A stretch of DNA of 64,000 nucleotides from NCBI GenBank assembly GCA_945861935.1, contig CAMAVU010000002.1, forward strand, positions 38,519-102,518. The letters are read 5' to 3'. Position 1 is the first letter of the stretch. Each line of letters starts with the position of its first letter. Of the stretch, positions 1 to 7,656 are shown piece by piece. The notes beneath the pieces were generated by a model that saw only the letters and a list, made by a program, of their open reading frames with translations, was not told the DNA's origin and did not search any database. The position numbers and the translations under genes are program-made. The DNA is from Bifidobacterium breve. GTDB taxonomy: Bacteria; Actinomycetota; Thermoleophilia; Miltoncostaeales; Miltoncostaeaceae.

Positions 1-590
1 CGCACACGCGCACGGGCCGCCCTCGGATCGGCGTTGGTGGGATCGTCCACGAAGGTGACGCCGCGCTCGTCGCACCACGCCCGCACCTCGGCCCGCGAGA
101 CGTCCAGAAGGGGCCGCACCAGTCGGTCGCGGCGCGGCGCAATGCCGAGCGCCCCGGTGCGGCCGGTACCGCGCGCAGCCCGGAACAGGATGGTCTCCAC
201 GTGATCCGTGAGTGTGTGGCCGGTGGCGATGAGGTCCAGACCCTCCTCCGCGCGCACCCTCTCGGCGACCGCCAGCCGGGCGTCACGGGCCCTCTCCATC
301 GCGGCGGCGCCCGGGGCGAGGCCGAGGGCCTCGACATGGGCGGGCAGGCCCAGCCGATGGGCCTCCGCCACCACGGCGTGGGACTCGCCGGCGGCGGCGG
401 CGCGCAGTCCGTGGTCCACCGACAGCACGTGCAGGGGCCCGTCGTGGATCTCGGCCAGGACGTGCATCAGGCACATCGAGTCCGCACCCCCGGACACCAG
501 AACGACCACGCCCGATCCGGGCGGAAGCAGATCGTGGCGAAGTGCATAGGTGCGAACACGCTCGACGAGGGTCACGCCGGGAGTATTCAC
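1..590 (-). CDS. tilS: tRNA(Ile)-lysidine synthase (partial, C-terminus beyond left edge)
   Basis: TilS uses ATP to attach lysine to C34 of tRNA-Ile(CAU), converting it to lysidine so that the tRNA reads AUA. The visible N-terminal part carries the N-type ATP pyrophosphatase P-loop SGGADS (residues 33-38) after a VVVLV strand, then the VDHGLR segment and the ATGHTLTDHVETILFR segment typical of the TilS/MesJ family. About 196 residues are visible; the rest lies beyond base 1. The GTG start at 590 overlaps the TGA of the upstream thioredoxin-like gene by 3 bases within GTGA, so the two are probably translationally coupled. Family assignment is firm; the exact start rests on the coupling. Confidence 0.88.
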   Translation of the reverse strand, partial: MNTPGVTLVERVRTYALRHDLLPPGSGVVVLVSGGADSMCLMHVLAEIHDGPLHVLSVDHGLRAAAAGESHAVVAEAHRLGLPAHVEALGLAPGAAAMERARDARLAVAERVRAEEGLDLIATGHTLTDHVETILFRAARGTGRTGALGIAPRRDRLVRPLLDVSRAEVRAWCDERGVTFVDDPTNADPRAARARV

Positions 591-1129
591 GACCCGTCGG
601 CCAGCGGCGCCGTGAGGCGGTCGAGGCCGTCTGCCGTGACCGGGCCCACCCAGATCGCGGCGAGGCGCCCCGCCCGGTCGAGTACGAGGGTGGTCGGCAG
701 GCCGACGACCCCGTAGCCATCCCCCACGGCATCGTCCTCATCGATGCCGAGCGGGAACGTGACCCCGACCTCCTGCGCGAACTCCCGGGCGGGACCCGGT
801 GCATTGTTGATGGCGATGCCGACGACCCGGATACCCGGATGCCCGCTCGCGAACTGCTGGACGAGGGGCATCTCCGCCTTGCACGGCCCACACCACGACG
901 CCCAGAGGTTCACGACCGTCGGGCGCCGGTCGGGGGTTCCCACGGTGAGTCCGCCGGACCCCGTGAGCCGGGGAACCGTCACGGCGATGGCCGCGGGACG
1001 ATCCACCTCAGGGGTCACCCCGGGCGCCACCCCTCCGGTGCTGGATGAACCGCACCCGCCCGCGAGGGCACCCATGGCGGAAAGGACGAGCGCGGCGGCG
1101 GTCGTGGCGATTCGGCGGCGGGCCTCCAC
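587..1129 (-). CDS. TlpA/ResA-like thioredoxin-fold lipoprotein
   Basis: Predicted extracytoplasmic thiol-disulfide oxidoreductase of the TlpA/ResA/redoxin family, which reduces disulfides in exported proteins, for example during cytochrome c maturation. The 180-residue protein starts with a basic MEARRR segment, a hydrophobic stretch and LAGGC (Cys26), a plausible but imperfect lipobox. The thioredoxin active site WCGPC is at residues 79-83 and the cis-proline loop reads GLPTT. I chose the GTG at 1129 because it gives a proper signal sequence; the frame stays open upstream, but that part lies opposite the PAP2-like gene. It overlaps tilS at its 3' end. No cytochrome biogenesis gene is nearby, so the physiological partner is unknown. 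Confidence 0.82.
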   Translation of the reverse strand: MEARRRIATTAAALVLSAMGALAGGCGSSSTGGVAPGVTPEVDRPAAIAVTVPRLTGSGGLTVGTPDRRPTVVNLWASWCGPCKAEMPLVQQFASGHPGIRVVGIAINNAPGPAREFAQEVGVTFPLGIDEDDAVGDGYGVVGLPTTLVLDRAGRLAAIWVGPVTADGLDRLTAPLADGS

Positions 1130-1175
1130 GGACCCGAGCCTAGCCGGGCGTGCGACCCCGGGGTGTCGTAGCGTC

Positions 1176-1691
1176 GTGCGCGTGCCATCGGCCCGGGCCA
1201 CGTCCGCGATCCTTGCCGCAGACCGTCGCGCGGGCGATGCGCTGCGGGCGCGGGCGCGTGCCGTTCCGGGCGGGCATGAGTACGCCCGGCTGGCAGCCGA
1301 CGCCATGGCGCCCGGGTTCCAGGCGCTGGTCGTCGCCCTTCTCGTCCTGCCCGGATCGCGTGCACTCGGCCTGCGGGCCGCGATCGCAGCAGTGGCAGCA
1401 GGAGCCGCCGCGAAGGCCGCACGGGATGCCATCGACCGACCGCGCCCGGGCACGCGGGCCGACGGGGGCCTGCCGAGCCGGCACGCGGCGTCCGCGACGG
1501 CGATCGCCCTGGTCATCTCGCGCGAGCGGCCGGTGCTGGGGGCCGTCGCCCAGATGGCGGCGATCGCGGGTTTCGCGGCGAGGGTGGCCGCAGCCGATCA
1601 CGATCCGCTCGACGTGGTGGCAGGCGCGGGGGTCGGCGCCACCGTGGCCCGCGTTATGCGGCGGCGGCGGCCCGCCGGAACTCGCCGGTGA
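1176..1691 (+). CDS. PAP2-superfamily phosphatase-like membrane protein
   Basis: Small protein (171 residues) with the three phosphatase signatures of the PAP2 superfamily in order: a modified first motif with RP at 90-91 in which the usual lysine seems replaced by Arg83, PSRH at 100-103 (canonical PSGH), and R-x5-H-x3-D at 136-146 with His142 and Asp146. Hydrophobic segments lie around 47-60, 67-80, 107-115 and 122-135. Members of this family hydrolyse lipid phosphates or undecaprenyl diphosphate at the membrane. The K-to-R and G-to-R changes leave the catalytic histidines and aspartate intact, so activity is plausible. The start could be GTG 1176 or GTG 1182. Its 3' end runs 38 bases into the convergent GGDEF-like gene. 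Confidence 0.7.
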   Translation: MRVPSARATSAILAADRRAGDALRARARAVPGGHEYARLAADAMAPGFQALVVALLVLPGSRALGLRAAIAAVAAGAAAKAARDAIDRPRPGTRADGGLPSRHAASATAIALVISRERPVLGAVAQMAAIAGFAARVAAADHDPLDVVAGAGVGATVARVMRRRRPAGTRR

Positions 1692-2547
1692 TCTGGTCGG
1701 CCCCGGAGCCCGCCGCGTCCTGACGCATGAGGTCGCGTGTGAGGTCGGCCCCGGCACGCTCGATCAGCGACGCCGCTTCCGTGTCGCCGTCCGTCCACTG
1801 GGCAACGCCGACCGCCGCCGCCCCCGCGGTGACCCTGAGGCCGTGGCCGCCGCGGATGACGACGCCCTCGAGGGCCATCGCCATGCGCTCGCCGAGGTCA
1901 CGGGCGGCGTCCGCACCGCCGGCGACAAGCGCCACGTAGCGACCCCCGCCCTCATCCGCCAGCACGTCGCTGCCGGACGCCGCGCCCGTGATCGCGGCCG
2001 AACATGCGACGAGGAGTGCGTCGTGGGCCTCCCGTCCGTGAATGCGCCCGACGGAGTCCAGACGGGGCACCGCGACGACGACCACCGACACCGGGCTGCC
2101 CGCCTCGGCCGCCCGGCGGCAGTCACGATCGGCGACACGGTCGAACACCGGGTGCGGAGCCACTGCCGACCCCCGGTGCACGCTCCGGACCGGCCAGACG
2201 GCGAGACGTGCATCGGCCGTGCGCGTGTGTGCCGCACCGAGGCCGGCGACCACGATGATGGCAAGGAGCCCCGTGGCCACCTCGGCGCTGGCGACATCGC
2301 CCGACGACGCCACCGCGAGGGCAAGCACCGACGCGAGGAGAGTCGCGATCATCCCCGTGCCCCCGGCGAGCGGTGCCGCCAGCGCCGCCGGCACCACCAG
2401 CAGCGGCCACAGCCACCAGGTGCCCAGTGCGACGATGGGACCCACGGTGGCACCCACCAGAACCAGCAGCAGGAACAGGCGACGCTGCCGGTACCGCGCG
2501 TCGAGGGCGGCATCCGTGACGGTGTCGTGGTCCATGGGGTTCGCCAC
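1654..2547 (-). CDS. Membrane protein with degenerate GGDEF-like domain
   Basis: A 297-residue protein with three or four hydrophobic segments in the first ~110 residues (LFLLLVLVGATVGPIVAL, then LLVVPAALAAPLAG, then GLLAIIVVAGLGAAH) and a soluble C-terminal half. The latter follows the diguanylate cyclase fold pattern: D-x-CRRAAEAGSPVSVVVVAV as the first strand region, a central VLADEGGGRYVALVAGG where GGDEF proteins have RxGGDEF, and an RVTAGAAAVGVA strand. The signature loop reads EGGGRY, lacking the metal-binding D/E pair, so catalysis is unlikely; binding of a nucleotide or pure dimerisation is possible. The assignment rests on pattern similarity only. The ATG at 2547 was chosen because it gives a short N-terminal tail before the first membrane segment. 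Confidence 0.6.
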   Translation of the reverse strand: MANPMDHDTVTDAALDARYRQRRLFLLLVLVGATVGPIVALGTWWLWPLLVVPAALAAPLAGGTGMIATLLASVLALAVASSGDVASAEVATGLLAIIVVAGLGAAHTRTADARLAVWPVRSVHRGSAVAPHPVFDRVADRDCRRAAEAGSPVSVVVVAVPRLDSVGRIHGREAHDALLVACSAAITGAASGSDVLADEGGGRYVALVAGGADAARDLGERMAMALEGVVIRGGHGLRVTAGAAAVGVAQWTDGDTEAASLIERAGADLTRDLMRQDAAGSGADQITGEFRRAAAAA

Positions 2548-3135
2548 CGGGTGGGGTGGGGAACCAGGGCTCGGTGCCCCGGTTCAGGGGACCGTAGATG
2601 GCGACCCGGACGCCGCCCTCCCGCCCCGGCCCGCTGCCCACGGAGTGCCCGGCGCTGAAGGATCCGCGACAGCCGTCGCGGTAGCCGTCGCTCGGCGGCG
2701 ATCACCGCGCACCGCGCCCGGGGTCGTGACCTCCCTCCCTGGCTCCCCGGTGAGGGCGGATCAAACCTGAACGCGCTGTCGATCGTCGGTGCGGGAATGA
2801 CCACGCAACACGCGGCGCTGACGAAGACCCCCGTCCGTCCGCGCGTCGCAGCCGTCGTCCCGGCACCAGGGCGTGCGTATGACCGTCAGACAGGTCACGG
2901 ATCCGCTCACCGGGGTGGGGGTGGTGGGGGTGGTGGTGGTGACTCCTTGATGGCATCCGCGTCAACGTGCACGTCGTCGCGATGATCGACGCACCCTCGT
3001 GCGATGCACACGTCCCGCCCGACTCCGTACCCACGGTCGGTGACCCCACGGGAATATCCGCGAACCGCACCGACGTCTCCGAACCGGCTGAGCGTGCATC
3101 CGGCGCGTGATTCACCCGGGACTACGCTGGTCAGC
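2548..3135. other. 588-bp intergenic region with G/T-rich tract and hairpin
   Basis: Divergent gap between the GGDEF-like gene and the secreted repeat protein. It holds a hairpin at 2561-2585 (GAACC/GGTTC outer stem and GGG/CCC inner stem) directly upstream of the GGDEF-like start, and a G/T tract at about 2911-2941 consisting of GGGGGT and GGT steps. No convincing gene was found on either strand; the open frames present have amino-acid composition unlike the neighbouring genes. The regulatory elements of both flanking genes should lie here, but I could not place a promoter or match a known riboswitch. Confidence 0.6.
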
Positions 3136-5115
3136 ATGCGTCCCCGGCGTCGAGCCCTCCTCGCGGCCTTTCTTGCCTCGGTGTTGCTCGCCGTTGCCTC
3201 AGGTGCACTGGGACTGGTGGTGCTGTCGGGTGCAGGCGCAACGGTGACGTACACCGAAGACGGGGGTACCGTCATCCCCTTCCCCGGACTGCTCATCACC
3301 GGGTCGGCATCCACCCTTGCGTCGGCGACGGTGTCGGTGACCGCCAACTTCGAGGGCAGCCAGGACCGTCTGGGTTTCACGAATAACGGCACCACGATGG
3401 GCAACATCGGCGGCGTCTTCAACTCCGGTACGGGAGTGCTCACGCTCACCAGTGCAGGCGCCACCGCCACGACGAACCAGTGGCACGACGCGCTGCGGTC
3501 AACCGTCTATTGGAACACCTCCCAGAACCCGAGTACGTCCAACCGCACGCTCGTCGCAAGGGTCGACGATGGCTCGGGTCCGAGCGATCCGGTCAGTGCG
3601 ACCGTGGCCATCACCGCGGTGAACGACGCGCCCGTGGTCACCACCACCACGGGCACGGCCGCCGCCGTGCGCGACACCGCAATCCCCGTTGACTCCGCCA
3701 TCACGGTGAGCGACAGCGACAGCGCCACGCTGGCCAGCGCCACGGTGGCCATCACCATTGGATACCGGGAGGCTCAGGACCGTCTGGGGCTCGACGCGAA
3801 TCCATCCACGATGGGAAACGTCACATCGACGTGGAACGCCGGCACCGGGGTGCTCACGCTCACGAGCGCAGGTGGCACCGCCACCGTGGCGCAGTGGCAG
3901 ACGGCGCTACGGGCCGTCACCTACCGCTGTCTCGTGGGGCATCCCGATACCGCTCTGCGCACGGTCTCGTTCACGGCCAACGATGGCTTGTTGAGCAGCA
4001 ACACCGCCACCCGCACGGTATCGGTGGCCGCCATCAACCGGGCACCGGTGCTCACCTCGACGTCGTTCACCAGTCCCGCGACCAACCCGATCCCCGTCAC
4101 CGGGTCGCACTTGTTCACCTCCTATCAGGACGATGTCGATTCGCCCATGGTCAGCGTCACGATCGTGGCGCTGCCGGACGCGGGCACCCTCACCTACAAC
4201 GGCAGCCCGGTCACCGTGGGACAGGTGATCCCCGCCGCCAACTGGCTGGGGAACGCCACGCCGAACGTGATCTACACGCCGCAGGCAGGCGACGTCACCT
4301 GGCGCAGCATCACCTACACGGCCTCCGACGGCGCCCTGAGCAGCGGGCAGGCCACGATGACCTTCCGCTTGTACCCGACCGTTGTCCCTGTGCTCGTCCT
4401 CTCAGGTGCCCCCCTCCAGGCCCCCTTCACCGTGGCGGCCGCGATTGATGCGGCTGCCGCCATCACCTGGATCGGTAACCGGGGCATCGCCGGGGTCACC
4501 GTGCAGGTGACAGGGGGGCTGCAGCCGGATGACGTCCTGACGCTGGCCACGGGTATCGATCCGATCGGCAACATCAACGTCACCGGAACGTCCGCGGGGT
4601 ACATCAATCTCCAGAGTGCCGATATCTCGGCCACGCCTGCGGAATGGCAGAACGCCCTGCGGAGGCTCACCATCCGTGCGGTATCGGGGCCGGGACTACG
4701 CCGCACCGTGACCTTCACGCTCTACTGGCCGGCCGGCCAAGTGGTGGCGACCCGGAGCGTGGACGTGGCACCGGGGACCGACGGCCCCGCTGCCCCGGAC
4801 GGGTCCGGCACGCAAGCGCCCGGCGACACGCCCACCGTGCCCATGCCCGCTGCGTCGGCCACCGCGGCTGCCTGCACGCGTCGTGCGCTGCGCCTGCGAG
4901 CCGGGCAGTCACTGACCGCCGCAGGCATCGCCCGGGCGCGATGCCTGCCCACGGGCACCCGCATCATCGCGGTTGCGCGGACCTCGCGACGCATCTGCAC
5001 CGCGTCGCGCACACACATGAGGGCGGTGCGGGCGGGCACCTGCCGCCTCACCCTGCGAACACCATCGGGGCAGCAGCGCGCTGCCACGGTGACGGTCCGG
5101 CAACGCTCGCCGTAA
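3136..5115 (+). CDS. Secreted protein with cadherin/VCBS-like repeats and basic Cys-containing C-terminal domain
   Basis: A 659-residue exported protein. It opens with MRPRRRALLAAFLASVLL, a clear Sec signal peptide, which is why ATG 3136 is preferred over an in-frame ATG 132 bases upstream. Two ~125-residue repeats follow, each with the phrases TLASATV, AQDRLG or SQDRLG, STMGNV/TTMGNI, GTGVLTLTSAG and a W-x-x-ALR segment. A third domain (SYQDDVDSPMVSVTI, TLTYNGSPV, ASDGALSS) resembles CSPG/cadherin-like repeats; a fourth again has ATPAEWQNALRRLT. The C-terminal ~75 residues are Arg-rich with four cysteines and a TVTVRQ ending, possibly a wall- or surface-binding module. Such proteins are usually adhesins or surface-matrix components; no enzymatic motif is visible. 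Confidence 0.75.
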   Translation: MRPRRRALLAAFLASVLLAVASGALGLVVLSGAGATVTYTEDGGTVIPFPGLLITGSASTLASATVSVTANFEGSQDRLGFTNNGTTMGNIGGVFNSGTGVLTLTSAGATATTNQWHDALRSTVYWNTSQNPSTSNRTLVARVDDGSGPSDPVSATVAITAVNDAPVVTTTTGTAAAVRDTAIPVDSAITVSDSDSATLASATVAITIGYREAQDRLGLDANPSTMGNVTSTWNAGTGVLTLTSAGGTATVAQWQTALRAVTYRCLVGHPDTALRTVSFTANDGLLSSNTATRTVSVAAINRAPVLTSTSFTSPATNPIPVTGSHLFTSYQDDVDSPMVSVTIVALPDAGTLTYNGSPVTVGQVIPAANWLGNATPNVIYTPQAGDVTWRSITYTASDGALSSGQATMTFRLYPTVVPVLVLSGAPLQAPFTVAAAIDAAAAITWIGNRGIAGVTVQVTGGLQPDDVLTLATGIDPIGNINVTGTSAGYINLQSADISATPAEWQNALRRLTIRAVSGPGLRRTVTFTLYWPAGQVVATRSVDVAPGTDGPAAPDGSGTQAPGDTPTVPMPAASATAAACTRRALRLRAGQSLTAAGIARARCLPTGTRIIAVARTSRRICTASRTHMRAVRAGTCRLTLRTPSGQQRAATVTVRQRSP

Positions 5116-5146
5116 TCCCGTCACAGGGTCCGGTCGGCGATCGGAC

Positions 5147-6622
5147 TCAGGGCACGGCCCAGTCGGGCCGGAGGCCGAACCGCTCGGCCACCGGGGTGAG
5201 CACGTCGCCCTCGAGGACCTCGATGTGGTCGAGCGTCACCTGCGACGGATGCCCCACGCCGGTCGCCCGGGCCAGCCGGGTGATGTCGCGACGTAGCCCG
5301 ATGATGTAGGAGGCGGCGCGGACCGACTTGAGGGCCGGGTCAATGCCCCGCTGGCGCCAGGGCGACTGGGTTGCCACGCCGCTGGGGCACCGGCCGGTGT
5401 GGCAGCGCTGCGCCTGGACGCAGCCGATGGAGAGCATCGCCTCGCGCCCCACGTTCACCATGTCGGCGCCCAGCGCGAAGGCCATAAGGGCCTCGGCGGG
5501 CAGGCCCAGCCTGCCGCTGCCGATCCATGTGACCCGGTGCTGGATGCCGCGTTCGGCGAACGCACGGAACGCCCGGGCCTGCGCGAGCCGGTAGGGCAGG
5601 CCCACGTGATCGACGAACGCCAGCGGGCCCGAGCCAGTGCCCCCCTCCCCGCCGTCGACGGTGATGAAGTCAACGCCCCGGACACCGCCCTCCATGTGGC
5701 GGGCGAGGTCGGCCCAGATGTCAGGGGCACCGACGGCGGACTTTATGCCCACCGGCAGGCCCGTGGCCTCGGCGATGCGCTCGACCACGTCGAGCAGGGC
5801 ATCCACGTCGGCGAACTCGGGGTTGCGCGCCGGGCTCATGCAGTCGACACCGGGCTGAACCCCGCGGATTCGCGCCACCTCGGGGGTCACCTTCGCTCCG
5901 GGCAGCAGACCGCCCGCGTTGGGCTTCGCGCCCTGGCTGAGTTTCAACTCGATCGCCCGCACCGGGTGCTCCCCGACGAGGTCCACCAGTCTCGGCAGGT
6001 CCAGTCGCCCAGCAGCGTCCCGCGCCCCGAACCAGCCGCTGCCGAACTGCATCACCAACTCCCCGCCCTGGAGGTGGGAGGGCGCCAGGCCGCCCTCCCC
6101 GGTGTTGTGGAGGCACCCCGCCAGGGCGGCCCCGGCGTTGAGCGACTCGACGGCCCGGGCGGAGAGGGCGCCGAACGACATCCCCGAGATGTTCACCACC
6201 GAGGCCGGCCGGAATGCCTGGGAGCGCCCGCGCGGGCCACCCAGGACCTTGGCCGACGGCAGGGGCCAGTCATCCGGATCCCCGCCCTCGGGCGGAGGCG
6301 CAGCGAATCCCGCCGGGCTGATGAGGAGGTAGCCGGGGGAGCGCTCGAACTCGGCGTCCGTCCCGAAGCCGAAGCTTGCGTTCTCCCGCTTGGCTGTCGC
6401 GTAGATCCAGCGCCGGTCGTTGCGGCTGAAGGGCCGCTCCTCGTCGTTGCTGGTGACGATGTACTGGCGGAATTCCGGCCCGAAGGACTCAAAGATAAAC
6501 CGCAGGTGGCCGATGACCGGAAAGATGCGCAGGATCGAGTGCTGGCGCTGGAGCAGGTCGAACACGGCCAGGAGGAGCAGACATCCCCCGATGCCGATCA
6601 GCACCCACCACCCGGCCGCCAC
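5147..6622 (-). CDS. Membrane-anchored FMN-binding glutamate-synthase-domain protein (GltB2-like)
   Basis: A 491-residue protein of the archaeal-type GltB2/FMN-dependent glutamate synthase domain family. An N-terminal membrane segment (VLIGIGGCLLLLAVFDLL) precedes a Glu_synthase domain with NISGMSFGALSARAVESLN, the FMN-phosphate region GGEGGTGSGPLAFVDHVG and the iron-sulfur ligands CVQAQRCHTGRCPSG (C-x5-C-x4-C), as in GltB. It lacks the class II glutaminase domain and the central domain, so it cannot by itself use glutamine as the nitrogen donor. Stand-alone members are common in bacteria and their electron donor is unclear. The GTG at 6622 is supported by a GGAGGGG ribosome-binding site about 5 bases upstream. 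It is divergent from argF. Confidence 0.85.
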   Translation of the reverse strand: MAAGWWVLIGIGGCLLLLAVFDLLQRQHSILRIFPVIGHLRFIFESFGPEFRQYIVTSNDEERPFSRNDRRWIYATAKRENASFGFGTDAEFERSPGYLLISPAGFAAPPPEGGDPDDWPLPSAKVLGGPRGRSQAFRPASVVNISGMSFGALSARAVESLNAGAALAGCLHNTGEGGLAPSHLQGGELVMQFGSGWFGARDAAGRLDLPRLVDLVGEHPVRAIELKLSQGAKPNAGGLLPGAKVTPEVARIRGVQPGVDCMSPARNPEFADVDALLDVVERIAEATGLPVGIKSAVGAPDIWADLARHMEGGVRGVDFITVDGGEGGTGSGPLAFVDHVGLPYRLAQARAFRAFAERGIQHRVTWIGSGRLGLPAEALMAFALGADMVNVGREAMLSIGCVQAQRCHTGRCPSGVATQSPWRQRGIDPALKSVRAASYIIGLRRDITRLARATGVGHPSQVTLDHIEVLEGDVLTPVAERFGLRPDWAVP

Positions 6623-6705
6623 GATGCCCCTCCCGTCGCATGATCGGACCGATCGTGCCGCATGGCCGCGCGCGGTGCCCTCGAACGCCGCGATAGGCTC
6701 CGCCT

Positions 6706-7647
6706 GTGATGCCGTATCCGACCAGTCCTGCCCTCGCCGGCAGGTCCCTCCTGAGCCTGATGAACCACCCCGCCGGGGCGGTGCGGGACATCCTCGACCG
6801 TGCCGACGCCCTGAAGGCGGAAGGCGAGTGGCCCGCCGCGCTGTCCGGGCGTGCGGTGGCGTTGATCTTCGAGCAGCCCTCCACGCGCACCCGGGTGTCG
6901 TTCGAGGTGGGCATTGCCCGGCTGGGGGGACACCCCGTGGTGCTCGCGGGGCGTGACATGCAGTTGGGCCGCGGCGAGACGATCGAGGACACCGCGAAGG
7001 TGCTGTCACGGTTCGTGGATGCCATCGTCATCCGCACGGTGGACCACGCCAAGGTCGTGGCGCTCGCCGAGCACGCGGACGTTCCGGTGATCAATGCGCT
7101 GACCCATGACCATCACCCATGTCAGGGCCTTGCCGACGTCATGACCATCCGCGAGCGCTTCGGTGACCCACGGGGGCTGCGCGCCGCGTACGTCGGCGAT
7201 GGCAACAACTGCTGCCACTCGCTCATGGTGGCGGGCGCGCTACTCGGGATGGAGGTGGTCGCGGGCTGCCCGGAGGGCTACCTGCCGGACCCCGTCGTGG
7301 TGCAGCGCGCCGATGTCATCGCCCGCGAGCACGGCGGCTCGGTGAGCGTGGTCCGGGACCCCCGTGAGGCCGTGGCCGGAGCCAGGGCCGTCTATACGGA
7401 CGTCTGGGTATCCATGGGCGACGAGGCCGAGGAGGCGGAGCGCCTGCATGTGTTCGCCCCGTACCGGGTGGACGACGCCCTCATGGACGCCGCCGCACCT
7501 GATGCGATCGCCCTGCACCCGCTGCCCGCCCACGACGGGCTGGAGATCACACGGGCCGTCTACCACGGACCGCGTTCCGCGGTGTGGGACGAGGCGGAGA
7601 ACCGCCTCTACGTGCAGGCGGCACTGCTGATGCACATCCTGGGGTAG
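6706..7647 (+). CDS. argF: Ornithine carbamoyltransferase with HPLP in place of HCLP
   Basis: Ornithine carbamoyltransferase joins carbamoyl phosphate and ornithine to give citrulline (arginine synthesis; the reverse in catabolism). The 313-residue length is normal. Carbamoyl-phosphate binding motif STRTR is at 59-63, HPCQ at 137-140, and the ornithine-binding DVWVSMG loop at 232-238 marks it as an OTCase rather than an aspartate carbamoyltransferase. The usual HCLP motif, whose cysteine contacts the ornithine amino group, reads HPLP at 271-274, as in aspartate carbamoyltransferases. Consecutive GTG (6706) and ATG (6709) are both possible starts. No other arginine gene is adjacent. The substrate could be altered; see the findings. 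Confidence 0.85.
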   Translation: MMPYPTSPALAGRSLLSLMNHPAGAVRDILDRADALKAEGEWPAALSGRAVALIFEQPSTRTRVSFEVGIARLGGHPVVLAGRDMQLGRGETIEDTAKVLSRFVDAIVIRTVDHAKVVALAEHADVPVINALTHDHHPCQGLADVMTIRERFGDPRGLRAAYVGDGNNCCHSLMVAGALLGMEVVAGCPEGYLPDPVVVQRADVIAREHGGSVSVVRDPREAVAGARAVYTDVWVSMGDEAEEAERLHVFAPYRVDDALMDAAAPDAIALHPLPAHDGLEITRAVYHGPRSAVWDEAENRLYVQAALLMHILG

Positions 7648-7656
7648 CCGGGGCCG

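Noticed and set aside
1130..1516. N-terminal extension of the thioredoxin-like protein
   Set aside because: It lies opposite the PAP2-like gene and would destroy the signal sequence that begins at 1129.
2586..2800. Possible riboswitch-like leader (considered c-di-AMP and c-di-GMP types) upstream of the GGDEF-like gene
   Set aside because: Only scattered GGGGAGCC-like pieces match; conserved core elements in the right order were not found.
2702..3115. A 137-codon minus-strand frame with a His/Pro-rich stretch
   Set aside because: The histidine run comes only from the G/T tract; the rest lacks conserved features and a signal or start signal.
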